This document shows positions 1 through 12,808 of a stretch of 64,000 nucleotides of DNA, piece after piece (positions within the stretch are counted from its first letter, which is position 1; every line of letters begins with the position of its first letter). This DNA is from Mantamonas sphyraenae (taxonomy: Eukaryota; CRuMs; Mantamonadidae): assembly GCA_026936335.1 (NCBI GenBank), contig JAPMXV010000036.1, forward strand, positions 62,001 through 126,000. The letters run 5' to 3'. The notes under the pieces are model-generated. The model saw only the letters and a program-made list of their open reading frames with translations. It had not been told where the DNA came from and did no database searches. The position numbers and the translations under genes are program-made.

Positions 1-3000
1 GGCACCCTGGATCACTTGGATCTGTTGGGACACCGCACTCAACACATCTTCGTCCAGACGGTTAAACTCGTCGAAACAACCCCACGCGCCGCACTTGACC
101 AGACCCGTAAAGATGCGGCCCATGCTCTTGAAATCGATGCCCTCGTCGCAGTTGAACACCAGCACCTGGCGTCCCATCGCGTTGCCCAGCGCCTTGACGC
201 TCTCAGTCTTGCCTGTGCCTGCCGGGCCGTACGGGTTGCCTCCATACCCTTGGTGCATGCCCTGCGTCAGCGTCAGGTAACACTTGTCAGTGAGCGGCGT
301 GTGCACAAGCTTGTTTGCGTTGCCCTGGTACTCGTATGTGTACTCAAACTCGGCGTCGCACATGCGCAGCACGCATTGGCCGTCCTGTCGCATGTAATAC
401 CGCAGCTGCTTTTGCCAGGTCCACGCGTCCACACTGCGTGCACCTGCACGCTGCAGCTGTTCCACCACGTCGATGCTGTGGATGATGTCCAGCACAAGCG
501 CCTTCTTCTTCAGATCCAGCACCTTGTCGTCGCCGCAGTCCAGCGACGTGTACATTTCCAGCCGCTTGTTCAGCTTGCCGTACAGCGCCTTGAGCGAGCC
601 GTTGTGCAGGGCCTCCTCAGCTTGCGCGGTAAAGTCGATCTGCGCCGCCACATTCAGCAGCTGCGACGGGAACTGGTTCATGTCTTCCACGTTGGTGCAC
701 TCCACGAGCAGATCCCGCATCGTGCGCTTCATCTCGTCCGACAGGTCCGACAACCAGCCCTCCACGTCGTGTGAGATGCCAACCGGGTTCGACAAAGGCA
801 CAACCTCGCCCTGGAGGCTGCGCATGGCTACAATCTGCTGCTTGTTTTGCGAAAACTCCACTTGGTGGATGCCTGCAAACAGCTTGCGCAGGTGGTTCTG
901 GATCACATCCGGGTTCTTTGCCTGGCCCAGAATCTCCAACAGGTCGTCGTCGCCAATGAAATAGAACCGCGGGAAGCGAGAGCGCTTCTCTTCCAGAAAC
1001 TCTGCCAGCGCCTGCTGGCATCGCTGCAGCTGGTCCAGGTCTCGCTCCAGGTCTTCTGCAATACGCGGGATGCGCGTCAGCTTGACCACCAGCTTGTCGT
1101 TGCGCACCACTTGCTCCATCACGTCGCGGTAGTGCGTGTCCACTCGGTCAAACCGCGACTTTTGTTCAGGCAGGGCACCGCGCGAGAAGATGGGCTCCAG
1201 GTACAGCCACTTGCGCTGGATAAGGTTCAACGTGCGCAGGTACTGGTCCAGTTTCGCAAGCGTGTCCTCCCACGCGTCTGCACTCGCCTTGTACTCGCTA
1301 ATGTACGGCGAGTCCATGATCGAATTCAGCACCACGCGGTTGTCCCCCACAGACGAGATCAAGTCCTTCCAGTCGCGGATGATAAACATCTGCTGGCTCT
1401 CGTTGTCAAAAATGTGTTCCTTCAGCGAAAACTCGGTTGTCTGGCCCCACCGTTCCATGTCTTCGATCGACTCGGCGATTGCACGCTCACCCAGCGCCCT
1501 CGAGTTCAGCTCCTTCAGCGCCTTGTGGTGTTCAATCAGCTTGTCCATGCGGTCCAAGATGTGCTGGAAGCGCAGGTCCTCCACGCGCATCGACGTGTCC
1601 ATGCCCAGCAGTTTGAAAGCGTCCAGCCAGTGGCTGCGCTTAAAGTCGTCGCCGCTCACATACTTCAGGTAGTCGAAGCCCTCGCGGAACGCAGTCAGCT
1701 CCCGCATGATGTGCAGCGCCACTGTGTCGTGTTGTTGCTGCTGCTGCGGCTGCGTGGCCTTGCGCTCCTTCAGCTTGGCCATCCAATCAGCCACAAAATC
1801 CTTGAACGTGTGCATGTTGCGCCTGAACGAGATCCACTCCTGGCCCGCCATGTCTTCCATGTCTGCAATGTACGCTTCGTACAGCTGCCACTGCGTCTCG
1901 TACGCGCTCAGTTCGTCTCCAATGCGCTCCAGTTCCGGGAATGACGGCACGGGCATGCTAAAGTGCTCGCAGTCCTGCATGATCTGCTTGCCCGCCTGCT
2001 CCACCTCGTCAAACTCCAGCCTGCGTTCCTTCAAGTCCTGCACCGTTTGTGCCGCCACGCTGCGGTCACCCGCCTTGACGTCGCGCGGTTTCAGTTCGTC
2101 CCACCGTCCGCCAAACTTGTTCAGATCAACAATGAACGCATTGATGCGCGCCTCCACACCCGAGCGCAGCGATTCGGTGCTCTTTTGCAGCACCAGCTCG
2201 TGCGATTCCAGCACGAGGTCAAACTGTTCCCAGCGCGAATGCAGCTCTGTGGCGTCCACGCCCTCGCCCACCACAGTGCGCAGCAGCCTGTTTTTGGTTT
2301 CAAACGCGTCGTACAGACCATTGATGCGATCCTTTTCGCCTGCAATGCGCGTGTGTTCCTGACGCGCCGCCCCAATCTCCTCGATCGACTGCGGCTCGCT
2401 CTGCAGCGTGTCTGTGGCCGAGTCCATAAACTCTTCGATTTCAGACAGGTGCCTGCTTGCCGCGCGGCGCAGCGAGTACACAAGCGCGTCTTGGAAGCGC
2501 TGCAGCAGGTCGTCGATGCTAGCTTTGAGCGAGAGCGTAGACACGGTGATGCAGTCCACCGTGATCGTGTTGGGCAGCTTCTCCGCAGCCCGGCCCTTGC
2601 TCTTGATCGTCTTGAAATTCACCTCCCAGTCCGCCACCTGCTTCAGGTGCGTCTCGATGTACTCTTCCAAGTCGACCGAGCCCAGCACAACCCACTCCTG
2701 CATGCTTTCCTGCAGACGCGACAAGCGGTCAAACAGCTCCTCAGCCTTGTGAAAGACCACGTGCAGACCACGCGCATTGCTGTCCACCATTGCGCGGAAG
2801 AGCGCCTCGTTGCCGCCCAGCCCGCGAAAGTTGTGCGGGATCTGAATGAACTTGTTCATCTCCTTGTAGTACTTGGCGCGGATCTCTTCGAACGAAGGCC
2901 GGAAGTGCAGCGCCTGCTGTTTGAACACAAGCTCCACCTTGAGGTTCTTGATTTCGGGCAAGTTTTCGTTGAGCGACTCCAAGCCCAGCTGGTATTGGTG

Positions 3001-5696
3001 CTCCAGCGCCTTGTACAGCTGGTAGTCCCAGTGCATCTTCCACTGCTGCATTTCCTTGAAGCCCTGCTTTTCCAGGGTGGCGATTGCGTTGCGCAGCTCG
3101 GCCATCCCCTGCTTCCACTTGTTTTGGTGGCGCAGCAGGTCCACGTTCATCAGCGTGATGACCTTGTCTGTGAGTCCGTTGTGTACCTTGCGCAGCTTGC
3201 GGTTCGTCGACGTCAACCGCTCCGCCACAGCCTGCAGCTTGCCAATGTACCGTTCCAAGTCTTCCTCCTTGCTCCACGTGATGGTTTGCTTGGAGCCTGC
3301 ATTGGTGCTCGTGGCGGCCATGGGGTTCTTCAGCAGGTTCTCAAACTCAAATGCAATGTCCAGCATCATGGGCTTCTGCGACGGGATCATCTGCTCGTGG
3401 ATGGTGTTGTAAAAGTTGGCCACCTGCTTGAGGACGACACCGTGTCGGTAGAATTTGAGCGCCGTGTTGGCCGTTTTTGAGATCTTGTTGGGGATCTTGT
3501 TCTTGAAGCCCAAGGCGCTGAGCTGGCGCACTTCGCGCAGCAGTGTGACCAGACGCGGCGAGTAAAACACACGCACCGAACCGTCGCTGCGGTCGATCTC
3601 CGTGATGCGGCCGTGCATTTCGTCCAGTGCAAGCGGGTCGTTTGTGTCGTCCAGCCGTGCTTCCAGTTCACCGATCCATTCGTTGAACTGCTCCGCCTCA
3701 AAGTGTTTCATGTCCTTGATGAGCTCCATGGCGTCGCTTTCGTAGGCGCCAAACGACGGCAGATTGGCCAGGAAAGAGCGCGCCGCCTTGAGCGTCTGCT
3801 GTTGCTTGCTGCTCAACTGCCGCACCCACACCACATTGTTCACAAAAGAGGGCATATTCTTTGAGGACAATGGCGTGTCCAGACCAGACGACGACGACGA
3901 CGACGATGACGACGACGGTTGGTTGAGAAATTCCAGGGCGTTTGCGCGTTTGCTCTCAAAATCCTCGCGCACCTGCTTCAGCTGCGCGTTCATGGCCGAC
4001 ACAGGTTGCCGCGCTCGTGCACCAGCTCTGCGCTGATGCGTGGACGTGCAGCAAGGTCTTCGTAGCGCTGAAACTCTCGCAGCATCTGCATGGGCGAGGC
4101 GTTGCTGATGCTTGCCAGATGGCTGCGCAACTTCTCTGCAATGCGGTGTTCAATGGGCGCCATACGACTCTCATAATCCTGCACAGCAGCTTCCCAGCGG
4201 GGTTGTGTGTAGCTGTTGTACTGCAGTGGTTGCAGGCCGACAAAGGCCTGGAACGGTTCGTCGACGCCGAGTGTGCGTTGCTCGTCGGCGTCAAGGAGTC
4301 GCAGCAACTGCTCGTGCACAGTGCGAAGGGACAGAACCTGGCGCATGCGGTCCGACAGATGCAGCAGGGAATAGTCCACGTGCTTGTCGCCCTCCCAGCG
4401 GGCCTGCCAATCGAGCGTCGTCAGCCTTTCGGTAACGCCCAGCCATTTTGTGCAGATGTGGCTTCCGTCACGCAGACCCTGGCGCACGTGTGCAAAGTCG
4501 TCGTTCCACACGCTCTTTGTCTTGCTGTGCATGTGGTGTTGGATGTACGCCGACAGGGCGTCTGCAACCACGCCAAACAGGTGGGCCATGCGCTCCTGCG
4601 GGTACGCTGGCTGTACAGGGGCCTGCCAGACACGATCGAGACACGACGCGGTACGGCCAATGAGCTCGATGACCTGGGACATGCTCTTTTGCTTGATGGT
4701 GGCCCAGTCGTTGCTGATTGTGTCAAAGATGTCAAAGAGCTGCGCCGCGCGCTCTTGCTCGCTGCGTGACCAGTCCTGACGGTAGCGAGCCTCGTTCCAG
4801 TACTCGATTTCGTCGGACGGGATGGTGATGTAGAGGAGGGAGGAGGCGGATGACGACGATGCAGAGCCGGAGGTGCTCGACGAGCCGGTGCCCAATTCCA
4901 CCGTGTCCGTTTGCCGGCGCAAGTTTGTGGCCAGGCCGGCCTCGAGTTCGGTCAGCAGCGACTGCAACTTGGCGTCGATGACCCCCGAGTTGTCGCTGTG
5001 CACACAAACGGCGTGTCAGTGAGGCTCACACGGCAACCTAGTGGACGTCAGGGCGGTTTGTGCAGCTGGGCAAGGGCTGCGAAACGGTTTTCGAGCCGCG
5101 GGGCGTGGGCCAGCAAGCCACTGCAGCGATGCGTGCACACACACACTTACTTGACAAGGAGAGGCACATAAAGAGAGCGCAGGTTGTTGTACAACGACAG
5201 CAGGGGCGAATTGGCCATGCTGGACGCGACGAGCACTGTGTGCATATTGTCTTTGTCCACCACGCAGGGAGTGCTCTTGTGGAACACCATGGTTTTGTCC
5301 ACCAGAGCTTCGCCTTGGTTGTTTCCATCCACTTGTGTGCTTACACTCAAACTGCGTTTGCCCTGTGACGCGGCGTCGGGGTCAGCGCAGTGTTGGCGCG
5401 TTCGCCTTTTGGCGCCAATTCGCCTTCCGAGCCATGCTCGGCTGGGGGATGTTTCCCATGCTGTTTTCCCTCCTCCGCGCACCACCTACCTGTGCATCGA
5501 GCACGAGATCGATACGCGCCAGCGTGCACTCGGCACTGTCCAGGAACGTGTCCACGGCAGAGGCGTTGTGGATGATCGCCTCCAAGGTCGCCAGATCCTC
5601 GCCTCCGGCAGCCAAACTGGACGCCGTTTCGTTGTTCAAACCGAAAAAGGCCAGCGCAGTGCTGGCCATGAGCTGTTTCCTTGCGTCCTTTGACAT
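1..5696 (-). CDS. DYNC2H1: Cytoplasmic dynein-2 heavy chain, N-terminal part (3' end outside window)
   Basis: Motor of retrograde intraflagellar transport. About 1,800 residues are present: tail, linker and the start of AAA1. The P-loop GPAGTGKT lies at 205-228, and the Walker B stretch GCFDEFNRL lies close to the window edge. The tail aligns nearly gap-free with the vertebrate dynein-2 chain (for example LLTELEAGLATNLRR and LDQLQRCQQALAEFLEEKRS), which separates it from dynein-1 and axonemal chains. Exons are 5490-5696, 5151-5362 and 1-4995; the introns are 127 and 155 nt with donors GTAGGT and GTAAGT, and the phases match. The ATG at 5696 is chosen because exon 1 reads in frame from it and it lies 82 bp beyond the eIF5B stop. 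A Ser tract near 3880-3915 comes from TCG repeats. The frame breaks near 4003 with no plausible intron (separate entry). Confidence 0.95.
3994..4012 (-). other. Apparent frameshift inside the dynein-2 heavy chain
   Basis: Upstream of this point the protein reads ...ISAELVHERGNL; downstream it resumes as ...SAMNAQLKQVREDFESKR in another frame. The coding strand reads AACCTGTGTCGGCCATG. One extra base after AACCTG restores the frame and gives exactly the length seen in vertebrate dynein-2. The only GT-AG span here is about 20 nt, too short compared with the 60-350 nt introns of this window. A one-base assembly error is most likely; a genuine mutation or ribosomal frameshift cannot be excluded from the sequence. 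Confidence 0.8.
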
Positions 5697-5778
5697 TGTG
5701 CCTGGTTTTGCGGATGCAAGGGGAAAATTGCGTTGGGTGGCGGTTCGAAAGGGGGGTTTTGTTCTTCCTACTTGCCGT

Positions 5779-8700
5779 CTACTGAATGTCCAGCACCTGC
5801 TTGAGCTTGATGACAAGACGCCAGTCGTTGTCGGTCATGCTGTCACGCCAGAACTCCTTGAGGAGATCGATGGTGTAGCGAGAGACTTGCGAAACAATGT
5901 CGTCCTTCTCGGTAAAGTGGCGGGTGGCCATGATGCCGCTGTTGGGTGGAGAGACAATCTTGATGCTGACCTCCTGGTCCTTGGTGGCTTTCTGGACCTG
6001 GGACTTTTGCAGCTCGATGCTTGTGACTCGGCCGATGTACAGCTTGCCCTTGGACGGGACACACACGGGCGTGTTGAGGTGCAGGGTGCCTTCCATGATG
6101 CGCACACCCAGGATGATCGGGTCCTTCTTGTTGAAGATGCAGTTGGGCAGGATCTTCATGTGCACGGGGAACACGGCGTTGGCCGCCTCGCCCGCGCGGT
6201 TTGCACGCACCTCCTCCATGTAGGCGGTGAACTGGTCAAACAAATGGTAGATGATGTCGGCAGTGAAAATTTGCACGCCCATTTCCTCGGCAATCTCCTG
6301 TGCGTCGCGGGACACCTTGACGTCAAAGGCCAGGATCGTGGCGTACTCGGGCTGATGGTCCAGCATGACAGCACACTTGATGACGTCCTTCTTGTGCACG
6401 GGACCAATGCTAATGCCCGACACAGGGATCTGCACGTCGTCAGAGCGCAAGAACTCGAGCAGCGCTTCGAGCGAACCCAAGGTGGACGCCTGCACGTACA
6501 CGCCGCGTCCGCTCTTGCTCACATTGCTCATCAGCTTGTCCAGATCCTTCTGCACCTCTTCGACAATCTCTTCCACGTCGTCGTCGTCGCGCACGACCAT
6601 GAGCGGACCGCCTGCCACCGCACCTTCGAGGTTGGGCGCGGCGATCTTGATGCCTTGGGCAGCCATGATCTCCTTGTGGTGCACGTACTTGCTCTTCACT
6701 CGCAGTTCCTTCATGGGCTGCGGCGTGAGCAGGGCCTTGATGTTGGTGACAATGGGCCCGTTCATGCCGCAGCAAACGATCTTGTCGCCTTCGCGCAGCA
6801 TGCCGTTCACCAGAATGACGTCGATGGTGTGGCCAAAACCCTCCACAACCTTGACTTCCAGGATGGTGGCCTCCATCTCGCTGATGTACATGAGGCGCTT
6901 GCTCATCATCTTTTGCGTGAGATGCACCACCAGGTACAGCAGATCGGGGATGCCTTCGCCCGTGTGGGCACTGGTGGGCACCAGCGACACTGTGTTGCGT
7001 CGGTCCTTGTCCTCAATCTCGTCGTACAGCTCCGAGTTGAGACCTTCCATGCGCAGGTCCTGCTTGGTGCGCTCCAGCAGCGTGTCAAAGTGTTCGCGTG
7101 TGTGGTCTTGCTGCCCCTCAAACGTGGAGCGGAACGACTCGCCCGCGTTGACCTTCCACTCGGTCAAGCGGTCGATCTTGTTCAGGGCAACCACAAACGG
7201 GGTCTTGCGTGCACGCAGCAGAGCAATCGACTCCTTGGTTTGTGGCTCCAGACCGTGCATGATGTCCACCACGAGGATGGCAATGTCGCACAGGTTGGAC
7301 CCACGCGAACGCAGGTTGGTGAACGACTCGTGGCCCGGCGTGTCGATGATGAGCAGGCCCGGCACGCGCCATTCCTCGTCCTCGGCCAGTGCACACTTGG
7401 ACGCCACCTTGCTCACGTTCTCCATGGGGAAGTAGCTGGCGCCGATCTGCTGCGTGATGCCTCCTGCTTCGCCGTCCTGAACGTTGGTGTGTCGGATCTT
7501 GTCCAGCAGCTTGGTCTTGCCTGTGTCCACATGGCCCAGCACACAACAGATGGGCGAACGCAGGTTGTCCTCTGAGCGTGCTGCCATGGCCTCTTCGATG
7601 CGCTCCTGGCGTCGTGCGTGTGCTTCTGCCTTGCGGCGTTCAAGCTCGCGACGCGCTGCGCTCAGACGTTCGCTCAGGTCCTCGTCGTCACTGTCGTCGT
7701 CATCGCTGTCGTCGTCACTGTCGTCGTCATCGCTGTCGTCTTCGCTGTCGTCTTCATCGCTCTCGCTTTCGTACGCGGCCACAGCCTTGCCCTTGCCCTT
7801 GCTGACGGCGCCTCCCCATCCGCCTGTGGCTTCCTTTCCTTCCACAGCCCACGTCTCGTCGTCGTCGTCGCTTGCCGCATCCCATTGATCCGGCACCTCT
7901 TCGTCGTCGTCGCCCTCGGTGGCCACAGCCACTGCCACCGCGGTCGACTCTTCGTCCGACGAGAGCATGTCTTCCCAGGACTCGGGCACCTCGTCGTCCG
8001 ACTCGTCGTCGCCACCTGCGCCTGCACCTGTGGCAGCCTCGTTGTCTGCATCGCCGCCCGCGGCTTCACGTGCTGCGCGACGTTCCTCCTCCTGACGTGC
8101 TTCTTCCTCCGCGTCCAGGCGCGCTTGCTCCTTGGCCACCACCGCGGCAATGTCTTCCGTCCCTTGCACTTCCGACTCCATTTCGGCCTTGCGAGCTGCA
8201 GCCTCTTCCTCCAGCTGCTTCTGTCGCTCCCAACCCTTGCCACGGCGGCGGTTGTTGTTGCCTCGCTTCTTGCGGCTGCCGTAGTTGGGCTTTTTGGACG
8301 TGGTCGATCCTGTCTCGCTAGACGCGTCGTCGTCGAGGGCGGCAATCACCACACCCTGCTCCGCACGCAGCTGCTCCAGGTATTCTTCGTTCTTGCGGTC
8401 GCGCTTGCGTTGGCGCTGGTTCTTCAGCAGGCCCGCCTTGCGCTTCTCCTCCTTCTTCTCCGCCTCCCGCTTCTTCTTTGCCAGCTTGCGATCCTCTTCG
8501 GCCTTCCTCTCGGCTTCTCGCTTCAGACGCTTCTCCTCTGCGATGCGCTCGGCCTCGAGTTCCGCCTTGCGCATCGCCTCCTCCTGCTCCTCGCGTTGTC
8601 GCATGGCTGCCTGCAACGCCTTGACCGCTGCGTTCTGCTTCTTGCCCTTCTTGCCCTTCTTTCCCTTTTTGCCCTTCTTGCCCGAGTCTTCGTCGTCGCC

Positions 8701-10458
8701 CTCCTCACTCTTGGTGCTGTCCTCGCTGGCCATCTCGGCGGGAAGGTCGTCGCTCTTTTTTGCTCCACCCTTCTTCTTTGCCGCCGCCTCAGCCTGCTTC
8801 TTGCGTTCCTTTTCCTTCCGCTTCTTCTCCTTTTCCTTCAGTTTGCGCTTCTCCTTCTTGGACAGAGGCTTGTTGGACTTGCCGACTTCGTCATCGTCGT
8901 CGTCGTCGTCGTTGTCGTCGTTGTCATCGTCCTTCTCCTCCCGGCTGGCCACGTCTCCGTCGGCCTGGTCGGCCGACACGTTGACGGACGCTGTGTTCGA
9001 GTCGCCGTACAGGTCGTGGTCGTGGTCGTCGTCGTCGAGGTCGTCCACGTGCTCAATCTCCATCGTCAGCATGAGCAGCTCCATCTCCTGCAGGGCCTTG
9101 AGACGCTTCTTCTGCTTCTTGTTCAGCTTGCTGCCGCTGTTCTTCATGGACATGAGCTTCTCCAGTTCCTGCTTCTCGGCCTGCGTCATGCTCATGGCAG
9201 ACGCGGCCTCGGCCACGGAGGTGCTTGCTCCTGCGTCCCCTCCGACTGCCTGCTGCACCTCCATGGTCATCATCAGCAGTTCCATCTCCTCCAGCGACTT
9301 GAGTTGCTTCTTCTCCTTCTTGTTCAGCTTCTTGCCTGTCGCCTGCATGGTTCGCAGGCGCTCCAGGTCGTCCTGCTCCTGCTGCGTCAGGCCAATGCCT
9401 GCGTCGTTCGGTAGACGATGAGGACGACGATGCGCCTGCACTCGATGCGGTGCTCGTGGTTTTCGTCGTAGTCACGTCCACAGTGTCGTCAGCAACCTCC
9501 TCGTCTGAGCCGTCGCCCATCAGGGCGCCAAAGCCTGCGGGAGAGAGTGAGCGAGTGCAAACGGGTCAGCGGACACACTGGTCTCTTTCTCTCTCACACA
9601 CACTGTCGACTGCTTTGCATGACCTACCCGAGTTGAACCCGCTGGCAGCTGGCTCCTCGTCGTCGTCGTCGTCGTCGCCACCCATGAGGGCGCCGAAGCC
9701 TGTGGAATACGGGGGTTACGCAAGGTGTGGTGCGTGGTGCATGTATGTACGTGTGAGCGCGGTGACTCGCTTCTGTGTGATTTGGGCGGAAGTCCGGGCG
9801 TGGAGGCAGCATGCGCAGATCGCCCTGCTGTTGGGAAAACGCACCTCCTGCACCGCCGCCATAACCCGCAGCGGCCTCCTCGTCTTCATCCTCATCGTCA
9901 TCGTCGTCATCGCCCATAAGAGCAGCAAAACCTGTGCAATGGCGGTGGCGGGCGGGTCAGGTCGGGGGCAGGTCGGCAGGGACGAAAATGCACTCTTGGG
10001 CCTTCTTGGAAATCGCAGCGCATCGATCAAACGCGCTGGCACGGCCAGCTCCCTGTAGACGTCAGACCAAACATACCTCCGGCTGCTCCGCCTGCAGATA
10101 CGCCATCGTCGTCCTCGTCGTCGTCGCTGGCGTCCCAGGTGTCAGGCACGTCATCGTCGTCGTCGTTGCCGGCCTCATCTTCCCAGCTGGCAGGAATCTC
10201 GTCGTCGTCGTCGTCGTTGTCGTCTGCCTGCTGCTTGGGCTTGGCCTGAGGCTCGGCGTTTGTGTTGCCCTTGTTGCCTTTCTTGCCTTTCTTTCCCTTC
10301 TTGCCTTTCTTTCCGCCTGCCGAGGCGTCGTCGCCCCATTCGTCGGCGAACGAGGCCATCACGTCTCCGTCGTCAGCAGCAGCCTTGGCGGGCTTGTTAT
10401 CCTCCTCCTCCTCTTGCCACTGTTGCTGCTTCTTCTTGCTCTTGCTTTTCTTTCCCAT
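5779..10458 (-). CDS. EIF5B: Translation initiation factor eIF5B (subunit-joining GTPase)
   Basis: GTPase that joins the large ribosomal subunit to the initiation complex in the cytosol. The last exon (5779-9398) encodes a long Lys/Glu-rich charged region and then the G domain: G1 GHVDTGKT, switch region GGITQQIGA, G3 DTPGHESF and G4 NKID, followed by domains II-IV ending ...LKQVLDIQ. The start at 10458 (MGKKSKSKKK) opens an acidic N terminus. Four upstream exons (10077-10458, 9845-9931, 9628-9699 and about 9442-9534) are all linked by phase-1 introns. The three internal exons encode near-copies of one module (separate entry). The last intron (about 9399-9441) is only 43 nt. Total length is about 1,420 residues; the human protein has 1,220, and the excess is in the disordered N terminus. 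Confidence 0.95.
9060..9398 (-). repeat. Two-copy protein repeat within the eIF5B charged region
   Basis: Two units of about 45 residues lie in tandem. Each has the pattern LTQ/MTQ-x-E-x-x-x-LE-(R/K)-L, then a T/S-G-x-KLNKK-x-KK block, then L(E/Q)EMELLM-x-TME. Their spacing is regular and they lie between the acidic exons and the poly-Asp/Lys region. They look like a duplicated helical motif specific to this N-terminal tail. Confidence 0.85.
9442..9931 (-). repeat. Tandemly duplicated symmetric exons in the eIF5B N terminus
   Basis: Three successive small exons (9845-9931, 9628-9699, 9442-9534) each begin with the codons for F-A/G-A-L-M-G followed by an Asp/Glu run. All are bounded by phase-1 introns, so each can be added or skipped without changing frame. 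The similar starts (FAALMGDDDD, FGALMGGDDD, FGALMGDGSD) indicate exon duplication. Confidence 0.85.
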
Positions 10459-10891
10459 GATGCCGAAATGGTGGAAATGTTGGAAATGGTTGGCCAAGGC
10501 GATGCGCATTGTTCATTCGTTGGCGTGCGCACCACACACACACACACACACACACACACCGTGGGATTGTCGCAAGTGAGTTGACTGCGGATGTCCCAAA
10601 ATGGACCCGCCCATGACGGACAAACAGCCTGGAGAGAACTTCGAACCAAAAAACGGCAGCTCACATCCACAGACACAGACACAAGAGAGATAGAACACAC
10701 ACACGTACGTTGTTTCAAGCAGTCGCACGATCACAGTCACACAGGCACGTCACGGCACAGCACGGCACAGAAAGACACACCAATCCACACGAATCCACAT
10801 CATCCGCATCATCACATTCACAGCACTTCACCACAGCACAGCACAGCACAGCACAGCACATCATACCACACCACACCACACCACATCATCA
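10459..10891. other. Gene-free spacer, simple-sequence rich
   Basis: This 433 bp spacer lies between the CELF-like stop and the eIF5B start, both on the minus strand. It holds a (CA)n run at about 10532-10558 and short CACAG and CCACA arrays at about 10745-10885. I see no supported ORF or RNA gene. It must contain the CELF-like 3' UTR and the eIF5B promoter. Confidence 0.7.
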
Positions 10892-12725
10892 TCACTTGCG
10901 GTAGGGAGCCGCGTTGCGACCCTCCTTCTTGAGCTGGACCTTGAGCTTCTTGTCACCGAGCTGCATGCCGTTCATGCCCTCGATCGCACGCTGGGCACTG
11001 TCTGCGTTGTCAAAGCTGACAAAGCCAAAGCCCTTGCTGCGTCCAGTCGACTTTTCTGTGTACACCGTGGCACTGATCACCGTGCCAAAGGGCGCAAAGG
11101 TGAAGGCCAGATCCTGGTCACCAAACTGCATCGGGATGTTCAGCACAAACAGGTTGCATCCTGCAGGTCCCTCTCGCGACTTGCCAGGCGTCCCCATCGT
11201 CTGGTTCTGCTTGCTCTGCATGCGGTTTGCAGTGCGTGACTGGAACCCGGCATTCGGCACTCCCAGCCCTGCGTATGTTGCGTTGTGGTTCATGCCTGTG
11301 TTGTACACCATACCAGACGATGACATCATGCCGTACTGTGGTTGTTGCTGCATCTGCTGCTGCTGTTGCTGCTGAGCCAGTTGCGGCGACACCATGCCAA
11401 ACTTGTTGGGCGCCCACGCCTGTGGCTGCTGCGGCGGCATGCCATAACCCATGTGTCCCATCTGGCCCATGCCTCCCATTTGGCCCATGCCTCCCATGCC
11501 CCCCATGCCTCCCATGCCTCCCATGCCTCCCATAGGCCCCATAGGCCCACCGTACGGCATCCCGTGAAAGTGCTGCTGCTGCTGTTGAGGAGGCGCGTAT
11601 GGCATCTGTCGCATGCCCATGCCCGGAGAACTTCCCATGAACCCCCCATGCGGGCCAGATCCACCCACATGTTGCTTCTTGCGTTGCTTGTCCTGCTGCG
11701 TGTCTGCGAACCGCACAATCGCTCCCTGCGTCATCCCTTCAAAGATCTGGCCGTTCACTTCGTCGATGGCCTTCTGTGCTTCTTGCCTCTTGGAAAAGGT
11801 GACAAACGCACAACCTCGCGACAGGCCGCTGTCCTTGAAGCGCAGCACGTACACGTCCGCCAGCTCTCCGTACTGGCCAAAGAGGTTCTCAATTGTCGAC
11901 TCTTCCCACGTACGTGGCAGCTGGCCCACAAACAGTTTGTGTTCTGTGTGAGGAGAGTGGTTTTCAAAGTGTGCGCTTTGCGTGTCAGTGCCTATGCCGC
12001 CGCGCATGTGCCTCTCACAACTTCCGCGCAAAATGCCCCTTACGCGTCATGCCCTGCTTCTGTCTTTCCGAGTCGGCATACCGCACTTGCAGCGGTTCCG
12101 TCATGGGAGGGATGGTTTGCACGCCATGGAACATCTTGATGCACTCATCTGCCTCCTCTTTCTGCGCACGCGCGTGAGTGAGCAAATGGTTTGGGTTTGT
12201 GCTACGTGTGAGCGGTCCGCCCTTCGTCTCCACCTTGGCCCATCACTCACTGCCCAAACCTACCGTGGAAAAGTTGATGAAGCCACAACCCGAGCGCGTG
12301 CCACCTCGTCGCAGCACTACAGCCTCGACAATGTTCCCCGCCACGCCAAAAATGTTGCGCAAGTCCTGGTCCGTGGCCGTCTTTGGCAGCTGCCCCACAA
12401 ACAGCTTCACTGCCTGCTGCGCCTTTGCAGCTGGTTTCTTGGGGATAATCATTCCGTCACGGCCCTCTCGCCCGATAGGCTGCGGAATGGTCGTGTCCGC
12501 CTTTTTCTTCTCCGCCGGCTGCGGCACCAGCGGCGTCTTTGCCGTCTTGTTCTTGGCCTTGGCCTTGCCTTTGCCCTTGGCCTTGTTCTTCCCTTTCCCT
12601 TGCTTCTCCTCCTCACCCTCTTCCGCATCCTTGTCCATCGTGTCAGGTTCGGCGTCCGCATTCTCCTCTTCCTCTTCCTCTTCCTTCTCCTCTTCCTGGT
12701 TGTCCTCGGTCTCCATGCCATCCAT

Positions 12726-12808
<83 letters not shown>

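Noticed and set aside
3990-4012. A 19-21 nt intron to explain the dynein frame change
   Set aside because: Far shorter than the other introns and without donor consensus; it does not restore the family length.
5335-7575. Very long open frame on the plus strand antisense to eIF5B
   Set aside because: It is a shadow of a GC-rich coding strand; its protein is His/Leu/Val biased with no domain, while the minus strand encodes eIF5B.
10745-10885. CRISPR-like or satellite array from CACAG and CCACA repeats
   Set aside because: Units are 5-6 bp with no spacers; ordinary simple sequence in a eukaryote.
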